Assembly: GCF_051401765.1 (NCBI RefSeq) | Contig: NW_027480422.1 | Span: 20,230,001-20,294,000 of the forward strand | Length of the DNA: 64,000 bases | Source: Calliopsis andreniformis | Taxonomy: Eukaryota; Arthropoda; Insecta; Hymenoptera; Andrenidae | Reading direction: 5' to 3' | Part shown: positions 9,301-25,200 of the stretch, one piece after another | Numbering within the stretch: the first letter of the stretch is position 1 | Layout of the letters: every line of letters starts with the position of its first letter | Position numbers and translations under genes: made by a program | Notes under the pieces: generated by a model | Database searches by the model: none | Told to the model about the DNA's origin: nothing | Seen by the model: only the letters and a program-made list of their open reading frames with translations

Positions 9301-12300
9301 ATAATTGCAAACAGTGTGAATGTTATGGTCCATTCTACGTTCGGGGCAACCTAGGCTCCAATCTAGGGCGTTGGTCCACCAGATCCAATAGTTAGGGCTT
9401 ACGAAGTCAACGCCAGAAGCATAAAATACAAAATAAATACGACAGTTTTTCCATCGTATAATAAGAATAATTGCAACCAGTGTGATAGTAATGGTCATTT
9501 CTACGTTTCGGGCAACATAGGCTTCACTCTTGGACGTTGCCCCACGAGATCGAATAGCTAGGACCTTCGAAGTCAACGCCAGAAGCATAAAATACGAAAT
9601 AAATACAACAGCTTTTCCATCGTATAAAATGAATAATTGCATCCAGTGTCAAAGATATGGTCATTTCTACGTTCCGGGCATCCTAGACTTAACTCTGAGG
9701 CATCGCTCCACCAGATCGAAGAGTTAGGACCTTAGAAATCAACGCCAGAAGCATAAAATACAGAATAAATACAACAGTCTTTCCATCGTATAACAGGAAT
9801 AATTGCAACCAGTGTGAAAGAGATGGTCATTTCTACGTTCCGGGCAACTTAGGCTTCACTCTAGGGCGCTGGTCCATCAGATCCAATAGTTAGGGCTTAA
9901 TAAGTCAACGCCAGAAGCATAAAATACAAAATAAATACAACAGTTTTTCCAGCGTATAAAAAGAATAATTGCAATCAGTGTGAAAGTAGTGGTCATTTCT
10001 ACGTTTCGGGCAACATAGGCTTCACTCTTGGACGTTGACCCACGAGACCGAATAGCTACGGCCTTAGAAGTCAGCGCCAGAAGAATAAAATACAATATAA
10101 GTACAGCAGTTTTTCCATCGAATAAAACGAATAATAGCAACCTGTATGAAAGTTATAGTCATTTCTACGTTCCGGGCTACCTCCGTCTTGCCATAGGGCG
10201 CTGCTCCACCACATCGAATAGTTAGGGCCTTAGAAATCAACGCCCGAAGCATAAAATACAAAATAAATAGAACAGTTTTTCCATTGTATAAAACGCATAA
10301 TTGCAACCAGTGTGAAAGTTATGGTCATTTCTACGATCCATGCAACCTAGGCTTCACTCTGGGGCGTTGCTCCAACACATCGAATAGCTACGGCCTTAGA
10401 AATCAACGCTCGAAGCATAAAATACAGTAAAAGTAGATCAGTTTTTCCTTCGTATAACAGGAATAATTGCAACCAGAGAGAAAGTAATGGTCATTTCTAC
10501 GTTTCGGGCAACATAGTCTAAACCCTTGGACGTTGCCTCACGAAATCGAATAGCTAGGACCTTAGAAGTCAACTCCAGGAGCATAAAGTACAATAAAAAT
10601 ACAACAGTTTTTTCATCGCGTAGCATGAATAATTGCAGCCAGTGTGAAAGTAATGTTCATTTCTACGTTTCGGGCAACATAGGCATCACTCTTGGACGTT
10701 GCCTCACGAGATCGAATAGCTACGGCCTTAGAAGTCAACTCCAGAAGCATAAAATACATTATAAATACAACAGTTTTTTCATCGTATAAAACGAATAAGT
10801 GCTACCACTGTGAAAGTAATGGTCATTTCTACGTTCCGGGCAACCTAGGCTTCACTCTAGGGCGCTGGTCCACCGGATCCTGTAGTTAGGGCATAAGAAG
10901 TCAACGCCGGAATCATAAAATAGGAAATAAATACGACATTTTTTCCATCGTATAAAACGAATAATTGGAACCAGTATGAAAGTTATGGTGATTTCTACGT
11001 TCCGGGCAACCTAGGCTTCACCCGATGGCATTGCTCCACCAGATCGGACAGTTAGGGCCTTAGAAGTCTACGCCCGAAGCAAAAAATACAATAAAAATAC
11101 AACAGTTTTTGCATCGTATAGCCGGAATAATTGCAACCAGTATGACAGTTATGGTCATTTCTACGTTCCGGGCAACCTAGGCTTCACCCTATGGCGTTGC
11201 TCCTCCAGATCGAACAGTAAGGGCCTTAGAAGTCTACGCCCGAAGCAAGAAATACAATAAAAATACAACAGTTTTTCATCGTTCAGCTGGTATAATTTCA
11301 ACCAGCATGAAAGTTATGGTCATTTCTACGTTCCGGACAGCCTAGGCTGCACCCTAGGGCGTTGCTCCACCAGATCGAATAGTTAGGAACTTAGAAGTCA
11401 ACGCCCGAAGCATAAAGTACAATCAAAAAACAATAGTTTTTCCATCGTATAACAGGAACAATTGCATACAGTGTGAAAGTAATAGTCATTTCTACTTTCC
11501 GGGAGCCTAGGCTTCACTCTAGGGCGTTGCTCCTCCAGGTCGATAAGTTAGGGCATTAGAAAACAACGCCAGACGCATAAAATACAATAAAAATGCAACA
11601 GCTTGTAGATCGCATAACAGGGATAATTGCCACCAGTGTGAAAGTAATAGTCATATCTACGTACCGGGCAACCTAGGTTTCGCTCTTGGGCGTTGCTCCA
11701 AGAGATCGAATTGCTAGGACCTTAGAAGTCAACGCCAGAAGCATAGAACACAATATAAATACAACAGTCTTTCCATTGTATAAAATGAATAATTGCAAAC
11801 TGTGTGAAAGTAATGGTCATTTCTACGTTCCGGGTAACCTTGGCTTCACTCTAGGGCGTTGCTCCTCCAGGTCGAATAGTTAGGGCCTTTGAAAACAACG
11901 CCTGACGCTTAAAATACAATAAAATTACAACTGTTTTTCCATCGTATATCAGGAATAATTGCAACCAGTGTGAAGGTGATGGTCATTTCAACGGTCTGGG
12001 CCAACTAGGCATCACTCTAGGGCGTTGCTCCACCAGATCGAATAGCTAGGGACTTAGAATTCAACGCCAGAAGCATAAAATACAATAAAAATCCAAGAGT
12101 TTGTCCATGGTATAACAGGAATGATTGCAACCATTGTGAAAGTAATAGTCATTTCTACGTACGGGGCAACCTAGGCTTCACTCTAGGGCGTTGCTGCACC
12201 ATGTCGAATAGTTAGAGCCTTAGAAAACAACGCCGGTCGCATAAAATACAATAAAAATACAACAGCTTTTCCATCGTATAAAAGGTATAATTGCAACCAA

Positions 12301-15300
12301 TGTGAAAGTAATGGTCACTTCTACGTTCCGGGCAACATAGGCTTCACTCTTGGACGTTGCCCCACCAGATCGAAAAGTTAGGGCCTAAGAAGTCAACGCC
12401 AGAAGCATGTAATAAAATAAAATTACAACCGTTTTTCCATCGTATAACAGGAATAATTGCAACCAGTGTGAAAGTGATGGTCATTTCTACGTTCGGGGCA
12501 ACCTATTCATCACTCTAGGGCGTTGTTCCACCAGATCCAATAGTTAGGGCCTAAGAAGCCAACGCCAGGAGCATTAAATACAAAATAAATACAACAGTTT
12601 TTCCATCGTATAACAGGAATAATTGCAGCCAGTGTGTCAGTACTGTGAATTCCTACGTCTCGGGCAACCTAGGCTTCACTCTAGGGCGTTGCTCCACCAG
12701 GTCGAATAGCTAGGGCCTTAGAAGTCAACGCCAGAAGAATAAAATAACATAAAAATACAACAGCTTTTCCATCGTATAACAGGAGTAATTGCAACTAGTG
12801 TGAAAGAGATGGGCGTTTCTACGTTCCGGGCAACCTAGGCTTCACTCTTGGCGTTGCCCAACCAGATCGAATAGCTAGGACCTTAGAAGTCAAAGCCAGA
12901 AGCACAAAATACAACAAAAATGCAACAGTTCTTCGATCGTATAAAATGAATAATTGCAACCAGTGTGAAAGTGATGGTCATTTCTACGTTCCGGGCAACC
13001 TAGGCTCCACTCTAGGGCGTTGGTCCACCAGATCCAAAAGTCAGGGCCTAAGAAGCCAACGCCAGAAGCATAAAATACGATATAAGTACAACAGTTTTTC
13101 CATCGTATAAAACGAATAATTGGAACCAGTATGAAAGTTATGGTGATTTCTACGTTCCGGGCAACCTAGGCTTCACCCGATGGCATTGCTCCACCGGATG
13201 GGACAGTTAGGGCCTTAGAAGTCTACGCCCGAAGCAAAAAATACAATAAAAATACAACAGTTTTTGCATCGTATAGCCGGAATAATTGCAACCAGTATGA
13301 CAGTTATGGTCATTTCTACGTTCCGGGCAACCTAGGCTTCACCCTATGGCGTTGCTCCTCCAGATCGAACAGTAAGGGCCTTAGAAGTCTACGCCCGAAG
13401 CAAGAAATACAATAAAAATACAACAGTTTTTCATTGTTCAGCTGGTATAATTTCAACCAGCATGAAAGTTATGGTCATTTCTACGTTCCGGACAACCTAG
13501 GCTGCACCCTAGGGCGTTGCTCCACCAGATCGAATAGTTAGGAACTTAGAAGTCAACGCCCGAAGCATAAAATACAATCAAAAAACAATAGTTTTTCCAT
13601 CGTATAACAGGAACAATTGCATACAGTGTGAAAGTAATAGTCATTTCTACTTTCCGGGAGCCTAGGCTACACTCTAGGGCGTTGCTCCTCCAGGTCGATA
13701 AGTTAGGACATTAGAAAACAACGCCAGACGCATAAAATACAATAAAAATGCAACAGCTTGTAGATCGCATAACAGGGATAATTGCCACCAGTGTGAAAGT
13801 AATAGTCATATATACGTACCGGGCAACCTAGGTTTCGCTCTTGGGCGTTGCTCCAAGAGATCGAATAGCTAGGGACTTGGAATTCAACGCCAGAAGCATA
13901 AAATACAATAAAAATCCAGCAGTTTGTCCACGGTATAACAGGAATAATTGCAACCAGTGTGAAAGAAATGGTCATTTCTACGTTCCGGGCAACATAGGCT
14001 TTACTCTTGGACGTTGCTCCATGAGATCGAATAGCTAGGACCTTAGAAGTCAACTACAGAAGCATAGAATACAATATAAATACAACAGTCTTTCCATTGT
14101 ATAAAATGAATAATTGCAAACAGTGTGAAAGTAGTAGTCATATCTACGTTCCGGGGAACCTAGGTTTCGCTCTTGGGAGTTGCTCCACCACGTCGAATAG
14201 TTAGGGCCATAGGAGTCAACGCCAGAAGCATAAAATACAAGAAAATCACAACAGTTTTTCCATCGTATAACAGGAATAATTGCAACCAGTGTGAAAGTGA
14301 TGGTCAATTCTACGTTCCGGGCAACCTAGGCTTCACTCTAGGGCGTTGGTTCACCAGATCCAAAAGTCAGAGCCTAAGAAGCCAACGCCAGAAGCATAAA
14401 ATACGATATAAGTACAACAGTTTTTCCATCGTATAAAACGAATAATTGCAACCAGTCTGAAAGTAATGGACATTTCTACGCTCCGGGCATCCTAGGCTTC
14501 ACTCTACGGCGTTGGTCCACCAGATCCAATAGTTAGGGCCTTAGGAATCAACGCCAGAAGCATAAAATACAATATAAATACAACTGTTTTTCCGTTGTAT
14601 AAAATGAATGATTGCAAACAGTGTGAAAGTAATGGTCATTTCAACGACCTGGACTACCTAGGCATCACTCTAGGGCGTTGCTCCACCAGATCGAATAACT
14701 AGGGACTTAGAATTCAACGCCTGAAGCATAAAATACAATAAAAATCCAAAAGCTTGTCCATGGTATAACAGGAATAATTGCAACCAGTGTGAAAGTAGTG
14801 GTCATTGATACGTCCCGGGCGACCTGGGTTTCGCTCTAGGGCGTTGCTTCACCACGTCGAATGGTTAGGGCCTTAGAAGTCAACGCCAGAATCATAAAAT
14901 ACAATATAAATACAACAGTTTTTAAACCGTATAAAAGGTATAATTGCAACCAGTATGAAAGTAATGGTCATTTCTACGTTCCGGGTAACATAGGCCTCAC
15001 TCTTGGACGTTGCTCCAAGAGATCGACTTGCTAGGACCTTAGAAGTCAACGCCAGAAGCAAAAAATACAATATAAATGCAATAGTTTTTACATTGTATAA
15101 AATGAATAATTGCAAACAGTGTGAAAGTAATGGTCATTTCTACGTTCCGGGCAACCTAGGTTTCACTCTAGGGCGTTGGTCCACCAGATCCAATAGTTAG
15201 GGCCTAAGAAGTCAACGCCAGAAACATAAAGTACAATTAAAATCCAGCAGCTTGTAGATCGTATAACAGGGATGATTGCAACCAGTGTGAAAGTGGTAGT

Positions 15301-16276
15301 CATATCTACGTTCCGGGGAACCTAGGTTTCGCTCTTGGGAGTTGCTCCACCACGTCGGATAGTTAGGGCCATAGGAGTCAACGCCAGAAGCACAAAATAC
15401 AAGAAAATCACAACAGTTTTTCCATCGTATAACAGGAATAATTGCAACCAGTGTGAAAGTGATGGTCATTTCTACGTTCCGGGCAACCTAGGCTTCACTC
15501 CAGGGCGTTGGTCCACCAGGTCCAAAAGTCAGGGCCTAAGAAGCCAACGCCAGAAGCATAAAATACGATATAAGTACAACAGTTTTTCCATCGTATAAAA
15601 CGAATAATTGCAACCAGTCTGAAAGTAATGCACATTTCTACGCTCCGGGCATCCTAGGCTTCACTCTACGGCGTTGGTCCACCATATCCAATAGTTAGTG
15701 CCTTAGGAATCAACGCCAGAAGCATAAAATACAATATAAATACAACAGTTTTTCCATCGTATAAAAGGTATAATTGCAACCAGTGTGAAAGTAATGGTCA
15801 TTTCTACGTTCCGGGCAACCTAGGCTTCACTCTAGGGCGTTGGTCCACCAGATCCAAAAGTTAGGGCCTTAGGAGTCAACGCCAGAAGCATAAAATACAA
15901 TATAAATACAACTGTTTTTCCGTTGTATAAAATGAATGATTGCAAACAGTGTGAAAGTAATGGTCATTTCAACGCCCTGGACTACCTAGGCATCACTCTA
16001 GGGCGTTGCTCCACTAGATCGAATGACTAGGGACTTAGAATTCAACGCCAGAAGCATAAAATACAATATAAATCCAACAGTTTGTCCATGGTATAACAGG
16101 AATAATTGCAACCACTGTGAAAGTAGTGGTCATTTATACGTCCCGGGCAACCTAGGTTTGGCTCTAGGGCGTTGCTTCACCACGTCGAATGGTTAGGGCC
16201 TTAGAAGTCAACGCCAGAAGCATAAAATACAATATAAATACAACAGTTTTTCCATTGTATAAAATGAATAATTGCA
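6324..16276 (+). repeat. Segmental duplication inside the satellite, copy 1
   Basis: This segment of about 60 monomers recurs in the next 9.3 kb with rare substitutions. Matching parts lie at stepwise offsets: about 9953 for 6324-8030, 8958 for 9023-9425, 8460 for 9925-11750, 8958 again to about 15170, and 9290 for 15190-16276. Successive steps are 995, 498, 498 and 332, that is 6, 3, 3 and 2 monomers within one base. Segments at about 8030-9022 and 9426-9924 have no partner in copy 2. The start lies just over 100 bp right of the retroelement, which is not included. Edges are good to a few tens of bases. Confidence 0.88.
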
Positions 16277-19200
16277 AACAGTGTGAAAGTAAAGGTCATT
16301 TCGATGTTCCGGACAACCTAGGCTTAACTGTAGGGCGTCGCTCCACCAGATAGAATAGTTAGGGACTTAGAATTCAACGCCAGAAGCATGAAATACAATA
16401 AAAATGCAACAGTTTTTCCATCGTATAGCAGGAATAACTGCAAACAGTGTGAAAGTACTGGTCATTTCTAGGTTCCGGGAAACCTAGGCTTCACTCTAGG
16501 GCGTTGCTCCACCAGATCGAATATTTAGGGCCTTAGAAGTCAGCGCCCGAAGCATAAAATACAAAATAAATGGATCAGTTTTTCCATTGCGTAAAACGAA
16601 TAATTGCAACCAGTGTGAAAGTTATGGTCATTTCTACGACCCTGGCAACCTAGGCTTCACTCTAGGGCGTTGTTCCACCAGATCGAATAGTTACGGCCTA
16701 TGAAGTCAACGCTAGAAGCATAAAATACGATATATGTACAATAGTTTTTCCAACGTCTAAAACGAATAATTGCAACCAGTGTGAAAGTTATTGTCATTTC
16801 TACGTTACGGGCAACCTAGGCTCAACTCTAGGGCGTTGCTTCACCAGATCGAATAGTTAGGGACTTTGAATACAACGCCAGAATCATTAAATACAATAAA
16901 AATGCAACAGTTTTTCCATCGTAGAACAGGAATAACTGCAACCTGTGTGAAAGTACAGGTAATTTCTACGTTCCGGGTAACCTAGGCGACACTCTAGGGC
17001 GTTGCTCCACCAGATCGAATAGCTAGGGACTTAGAACTCAACGCCAGAAGAATAAAATACAACATAAGTGCAACAGTTTTTCCATCGTATAAAATGAATA
17101 AGGGCAAACAGTGTGAAAGTAGTGGTCACTTCTCCGTTCCGGGCAACCTAGGCTTCACTCTAGGGCGTTGCTCCACCAGATCGAATAGTTAGGGCCTTAG
17201 AAGTCAACGCCCGAAGCATAAAATACAAAATAAATAGAACAGTTTTTCCATTGTATAAAACGAATAATTGCAACCAGTGTGAAAGCTATGGTCATTTCAA
17301 CGTTCCGTGCAACGTAAGCTTCACCCTTGGGCGTTGCTCCACCACATCGAATAGCTACGGCCTTAGAAGTCTACTCCAGAAACATAAAATACAATAAAAA
17401 TGCAACAGTTTTTCCATCGTATAAGAGGAATAACAGAAACCAGTGTGAAAGCTATAGTCATTTCTACGTTCCGTGCAACGTAGGCTTCACTCTTGGGCGT
17501 TGCTCCACCACATCGAATTGCTACGGTCTTAGAAGTCAACTCCAGTAGCATAAAATACAATATAAATAAAGCAGATTTTCCATCGGATAAAATGAATGAT
17601 TGCAAACAGTGTGAAAGTTATGGTCATTTCTACGTTCTGGGCAACCTAGGCTTAACTCCAGGGCGTTGCTCCACGAGATTGAATAGTTAGGGACTTTGAA
17701 TACAAAGCCAAAAGCATAAAATACAATAAAAATGAAACAGATTTTCCATCGTATAACAGGAAAGCTGCAACCCGTGTGAAAGTACTGGTCATTTCTACGT
17801 TCCGGTTAACCTAGGCTTCACTCTCGGGCGTCGCTCCACCAGGTCGAACAGCTAGGCACTTAGAATTCAACGCCAGAAGGATAAAATACAACATAACTAC
17901 AACAGCTTTTCCATCGTATAAAATGAATAATCGCAAACAGTCTGAAAGTAATGGTCGTTTCTACGTTCCGGGCAACCTAGGCTTCACACTAGGGAGTTGC
18001 TCCACCACATCGAATAGCTACGGCCTTAGAACTCAACGCCAGAAGCATAAAATACAATATAAATACAACAGTTTTTCGATCGTATACAATTAATAATTGC
18101 AACCAGTGTGAAAGTGATGGTCATTTCTACGTTCCGTGCAACCTAGGCTTTACTCTAGGGCGGTGCTCCACCATATCGAATAGCTAGGGAATTAGAAGTC
18201 AACGCCAGAAGTATAAAATCCTTTATACGTACAACAGCTTTTCCATCGTATAACAGGAATAATTGCAAACAGTGTGAATGTTATGGTCCATTCTACGTTC
18301 GGGGCAACCTAGGCTCCAATCTAGGGCGTTGGTCCACCAGATCCAATAGTTAGGGCTTACGAAGTCAACGCCAGAAGCATAAAATACAAAATAAATACAA
18401 CAGTTTTTCCAGCGTATAAAAAGAATAATTGCAATCAGTGTGAAAGTAGTGGTCATTTCTACGTTTCGGGCAACATAGGCTTCACTCTTGGACGTTGACC
18501 CACGAGACCGAATAGCTACGGCCTTAGAAGTCAGCGCCAGAAGAATAAAATACAATATAAGTACAGCAGTTTTTCCATCGAATAAAACGAATAATAGCAA
18601 CCTGTATGAAAGTTATAGTCATTTCTACGTTCCGGGCTACCTCCGTCTTGCCATAGGGCGCTGCTCCACCACATCGAATAGTTAGGGCCTTAGAAATCAA
18701 CGCCCGAAGCATAAAATACAAAATAAATAGAACAGTTTTTCCATTGTATAAAACGCATAATTGCAACCAGTGTGAAAGTTATGGTCATTTCTACGATCCA
18801 TGCAACCTAGGCTTCACTCTGGGGCGTTGCTCCAACACATCGAATAGCTACGGCCTTAGAAATCAACGCTCGAAGCATAAAATACAGTAAAAGTAGATCA
18901 GTTTTTCCTTCGTATAACAGGAATAATTGCAACCAGAGAGAAAGTAATGGTCATTTCTACGTTTCGGGCAACATAGTCTAAACCCTTGGACGTTGCCTCA
19001 CGAGATCGAATAGCTAGGACCTTAGAAGTCAACTCCAGGAGCATAAAGTACAATAAAAATACAACAGTTTTTTCATCGCGTAGCATGAATAATTGCAGCC
19101 AGTGTGAAAGTAATGTTCATTTCTACGTTTCGGGCAACATAGGCATCACTCTTGGACGTTGCCTCACGAGATCGAATAGCTACGGCCTTAGAAGTCAACT

Positions 19201-22200
19201 CCAGAAGCATAAAATACATTATAAATACAACAGTTTTTTCATCGTATAAAACGAATAAGTGCTACCACTGTGAAAGTAATGGTCATTTCTACGTTCCGGG
19301 CAACCTAGGCTTCACTCTAGGGCGCTGGTCCACCGGATCCTGTAGTTAGGGCATAAGAAGTCAACGCCGGAATCATAAAATAGGAAATAAATACGACATT
19401 TTTTCCATCGTATAAAACGAATAATTGGAACCAGTATGAAAGTTATGGTGATTTCTACGTTCCGGGCAACCTAGGCTTCACCCGATGGCATTGCTCCACC
19501 AGATCGGACAGTTAGGGCCTTAGAAGTCTACGCCCGAAGCAAAAAATACAATAAAAATACAACAGTTTTTGCATCGTATAGCCGGAATAATTGCAACCAG
19601 TATGACAGTTATGGTCATTTCTACGTTCCGGGCAACCTAGGCTTCACCCTATGGCGTTGCTCCTCCAGATCGAACAGTAAGGGCCTTAGAAGTCTACGCC
19701 CGAAGCAAGAAATACAATAAAAATACAACAGTTTTTCATCGTTCAGCTGGTATAATTTCAACCAGCATGAAAGTTATGGTCATTTCTACGTTCCGGACAG
19801 CCTAGGCTGCACCCTAGGGCGTTGCTCCACCAGATCGAATAGTTAGGAACTTAGAAGTCAACGCCCGAAGCATAAAGTACAATCAAAAAACAATAGTTTT
19901 TCCATCGTATAACAGGAACAATTGCATACAGTGTGAAAGTAATAGTCATTTCTACTTTCCGGGAGCCTAGGCTTCACTCTAGGGCGTTGCTCCTCCAGGT
20001 GGATAAGTTAGGGCATTAGAAAACAACGCCAGACGCATAAAATACAATAAAAATGCAACAGCTTGTAGATCGCATAACGGGGATAATTGCCACCAGTGTG
20101 AAAGTAATAGTCATATCTACGTACCGGGCAACCTAGGTTTCGCTCTTGGGCGTTGCTCCAAGAGATCGAATTGCTAGGACCTTAGAAGTCAACGCCAGAA
20201 GCATAGAACACAATATAAATACAACAGTCTTTCCATTGTATTAAATGAATAATTGCAAACAGTGTGAAAGTAATGGTCATTTCTACGTTCCGGGCAACAT
20301 AGGCTTCACTCTAGGGCGTTGCTCCACCAGGTGGAATAGTTAGGGCGTTTGAAAACAACGCCAGACGCTTAAAATACTACAAAATTACAACAGTTTTTCC
20401 ATCGTATAACAGGAATAATTGCAACCAGCGTGAAAGTGATGGTCCTTTCAACGCTCTGGGCTACCTAGGCATCACTCTAGGGCGTTGCTCCAGTAGATCG
20501 AATAGCTAGGGACTTAGAATTCAACGCCAGAAGCATAAAATACAATAAGAATCCAGCAGTTTGACAACGGTATAACAGGAATAATTGCAACCAGTGTGAA
20601 TGAAATGGTCATTTCTACGTTCCGGGCAACATAGGCTTCACTCTTGGGCGTTGCTCCAAGAGATCGAATAGCTAGGACCTTAGAGGTCAACGCCAGAAGC
20701 ATAGAATACAATATAAATACAACAGTCTTTCCATTGTATAAAATGAATAATTGCAAACTGTGTGAAAGTAATGGTCATTTCTACGTTCCGGGTAACCTTG
20801 GCTTCACTCTAGGGCGTTGCTCCTCCAGGTCGAATAGTTAGGGCCTTTGAAAACAACGCCTGACGCTTAAAATACAATAAAATTACAACTGTTTTCCCAT
20901 CGTATATCAGGAATAATTGCAACCAGTGTGAAGGTGATGGTCATTTCAACGGTCTGGGCCAACTAGGCATCACTCTAGGGCGTTGCTCCACCAGATCGAA
21001 TAGCTAGGGACTTAGAATTCAACGCCAGAAGCATAAAATACAATAAAAATCCAAGAGTTTGTCCATGGTATAACAGGAATGATTGCAACCATTGTGAAAG
21101 TAATAGTCATTTCTACGTACGGGGCAACCTAGGCTTCACTCTAGGGCGTTGCTGCACCATGTCGAATAGTTAGAGCCTTAGAAAACAACGCCGGTCGCAT
21201 AAAATACAATAAAAATACAACAGCTTTTCCATCGTATAAAAGGTATAATTGCAACCAATGTGAAAGTAATGGTCACTTCTACGTTCCGGGCAACATAGGC
21301 TTCACTCTTGGACGTTGCCCCACCAGATCGAAAAGTTAGGGCCTAAGAAGTCAACGTCAGAAGCATGTAATAAAATAAAATTACAACCGTTTTTCCATCG
21401 TATAACAGGAATAATTGCAACCAGTGTGAAAGTGATGGTCATTTCTACGTTCGGGGCAACCTATTCATCACTCTAGGGCGTTGTTCCACCAGATCCAATA
21501 GTTAGGGCCTAAGAAGCCAACGCCAGGAGCATTAAATACAAAATAAATACAACAGTTTTTCCATCGTATAACAGGAATAATTGCAGCCAGTGTGTCAGTA
21601 CTGTGAATTCCTACGTCTCGGGCAACCTAGGCTTCACTCTAGGGCGTTGCTCCACCAGGTCGAATAGCTAGGGCCTTAGAAGTCAACGCCAGAAGAATAA
21701 AATAACATAAAAATACAACAGCTTTTCCATCGTATAACAGGAGTAATTGCAACCAGTGTGAAAGAGATGGGCATTTCTACGTTCCGGGCAACCTAGGCTT
21801 CACTCTTGGCGTTGCCCAACCAGATCGAATAGCTAGGACCTTAGAAGTCAAAGCCAGAAGCACAAAATACAACAAAAATGCAACAGTTCTTCGATCGTAT
21901 AAAATGAATAATTGCAACCAGTGTGAAAGTGATGGTCATTTCTACGTTCCGGGCAACCTAGGCTCCACTCTAGGGCGTTGGTCCACCAGATCCAAAAGTC
22001 AGGGCCTAAGAAGCCAACGCCAGAAGCATAAAATACGATATAAGTACAACAGTTTTTCCATCGTATAAAACGAATAATTGGAACCAGTATGAAAGTTATG
22101 GTGATTTCTACGTTCCGGGCAACCTAGGCTTCACCCGATGGCATTGCTCCACCGGATGGGACAGTTAGGGCCTTAGAAGTCTACGCCCGAAGCAAAAAAT

Positions 22201-25200
22201 ACAATAAAAATACAACAGTTTTTGCATCGTATAGCCGGAATAATTGCAACCAGTATGACAGTTATGGTCATTTCTACGTTCCGGGCAACCTAGGCTTCAC
22301 CCTATGGCGTTGCTCCTCCAGATCGAACAGTAAGGGCCTTAGAAGTCTACGCCCGAAGCAAGAAATACAATAAAAATACAACAGTTTTTCATTGTTCAGC
22401 TGGTATAATTTCAACCAGCATGAAAGTTATGGTCATTTCTACGTTCCGGACAACCTAGGCTGCACCCTAGGGCGTTGCTCCACCAGATCGAATAGTTAGG
22501 AACTTAGAAGTCAACGCCCGAAGCATAAAATACAATCAAAAAACAATAGTTTTTCCATCGTATAACAGGAACAATTGCATACAGTGTGAAAGTAATAGTC
22601 ATTTCTACTTTCCGGGAGCCTAGGCTACACTCTAGGGCGTTGCTCCTCCAGGTCGATAAGTTAGGACATTAGAAAACAACGCCAGACGCATAAAATACAA
22701 TAAAAATGCAACAGCTTGTAGATCGCATAACAGGGATAATTGCCACCAGTGTGAAAGTAATAGTCATATATACGTACCGGGCAACCTAGGTTTCGCTCTT
22801 GGGCGTTGCTCCAAGAGATCGAATAGCTAGGGACTTAGAATTCAACGCCAGAAGCATAAAATACAATAAAAATCCAGCAGTTTGTCCACGGTATAACAGG
22901 AATAATTGCAACCAGTGTGAAAGAAATGGTCATTTCTACGTTCCGGGCAACATAGGCTTTACTCTTGGACGTTGCTCCATGAGATCGAATAGCTAGGACC
23001 TTAGAAGTCAACTACAGAAGCATAGAATACAATATAAATACAACAGTCTTTCCATTGTATAAAATGAATAATTGCAAACAGTGTGAAAGTAGTAGTCATA
23101 TCTACGTTCCGGGGAACCTAGGTTTCGCTCTTGGGAGTTGCTCCACCACGTCGAATAGTTAGGGCCATAGGAGTCAACGCCAGAAGCATAAAATACAAGA
23201 AAATCACAACAGTTTTTCCATCGTATAACAGGAATAATTGCAACCAGTGTGAAAGTGATGGTCAATTCTACGTTCCGGGCAACCTAGGCTTCACTCTAGG
23301 GCGTTGGTTCACCAGATCCAAAAGTCAGAGCCTAAGAAGCCAACGCCAGAAGCATAAAATACGATATAAGTACAACAGTTTTTCCATCGTATAAAACGAA
23401 TAATTGCAACCAGTCCGAAAGTAATGGACATTTCTACGCTCCGGGCATCCTAGGCTTCACTCTACGGCGTTGGTCCACCAGATCCAATAGTTAGGGCCTT
23501 AGGAATCAACGCCAGAAGCATAAAATACAATATAAATACAACTGTTTTTCCGTTGTATAAAATGAATGATTGCAAACAGTGTGAAAGTAATGGTCATTTC
23601 AACGACCTGGACTACCTAGGCATCACTCTAGGGCGTTGCTCCACCAGATCGAATAACTAGGGACTTAGAATTCAACGCCTGAAGCATAAAATACAATAAA
23701 AATCCAAAAGCTTGTCCATGGTATAACAGGAATAATTGCAACCAGTGTGAAAGTAGTGGTCATTGATACGTCCCGGGCGACCTGGGTTTCGCTCTAGGGC
23801 GTTGCTTCACCACGTCGAATGGTTAGGGCCTTAGAAGTCAACGCCAGAATCATAAAATACAATATAAATACAACAGTTTTTAAACCGTATAAAAGGTATA
23901 ATTGCAACCAGTATGAAAGTAATGGTCATTTCTACGTTCCGGGTAACATAGGCCTCACTCTTGGACGTTGCTCCAAGAGATCGACTTGCTAGGACCTTAG
24001 AAGTCAACGCCAGAAGCAAAAAATACAATATAAATGCAATAGTTTTTACATTGTATAAAATGAATAATTGCAAACAGTGTGAAAGTAATGGTCATTTCTA
24101 CGTTCCGGGCAACCTAGGTTTCACTCTAGGGTGTTGCTCCACCGGGTCGAATAGTTAGGACCTTAGATAACAACGCCAGACGCAAAAAGTACAATAAAAA
24201 TACAACAGCTTTTCCATCGTATAAAAGGTATAATTGCAACCAATGTGAAAGTAATGGTCACTTCTACGTTCCAGGCAACATAGGCTTCACTCATGGACGT
24301 TGCCCCACCAGATCGAAAAATTCGGGCCTCAGAAGTCAACGCCAGAAGCATAAAATAAAATAAAACTACAACAGTTTTTCCATCGTATAACAGGAATAAT
24401 TGCAACCAGTGTGAAAGTGATGGTCATATCTACGTTCCGGGCAACCTAGGTTTCGCTCTAGGGCGTTGGTCCACCAGATCCAATAGTTAGGGCCTAAGAA
24501 GTCAACGCCAGAAACATAAAGTACAATTAAAATCCAGCAGCTTGTAGATCGTATAACAGGGATGATTGCAACCAGTGTGAAAGTGGTAGTCATATCTACG
24601 TTCCGGGGAACCTAGGTTTCGCTCTTGGGAGTTGCTCCACCACGTCGGATAGTTAGGGCCATATGAGTCAACGCCAGAAGCACAAAATACAAGAAAATCA
24701 CAACAGTTTTTCCATCGTATAACAGGAATAATTGCAACCAGTGTGAAAGTGATGGTCATTTCTACGTTCCGGGCAACCTAGGCTTCACTCCAGGGCGTTG
24801 GTCCACCAGGTCCAAAAGTCAGGGCCTAAGAAGCCAACGCCAGAAGCATAAAATACGATATAAGTACAACAGTTTTTCCATCGTATAAAACGAATAATTG
24901 CAACCAGTCTGAAAGTAATGCACATTTCTACGCTCCGGGCATCCTAGGCTTCACTCTACGGCGATGGTCCACCATATCCAATAGTTAGTGCCTTAGGAAT
25001 CAACGCCAGAAGCATAAAATACAATATAAATACAACAGTTTTTCCATCGTATAAAAGGTATAATTGCAACCAGTGTGAAAGTAATGGTCATTTCTACGTT
25101 CCGGGCAACCTAGGCTTCACTCTAGGGCGTTGGTCCACCAGATCCAAAAGTTAGGGCCTTAGGAGTCAACGCCAGAAGCATAAAATACAATATAAATACA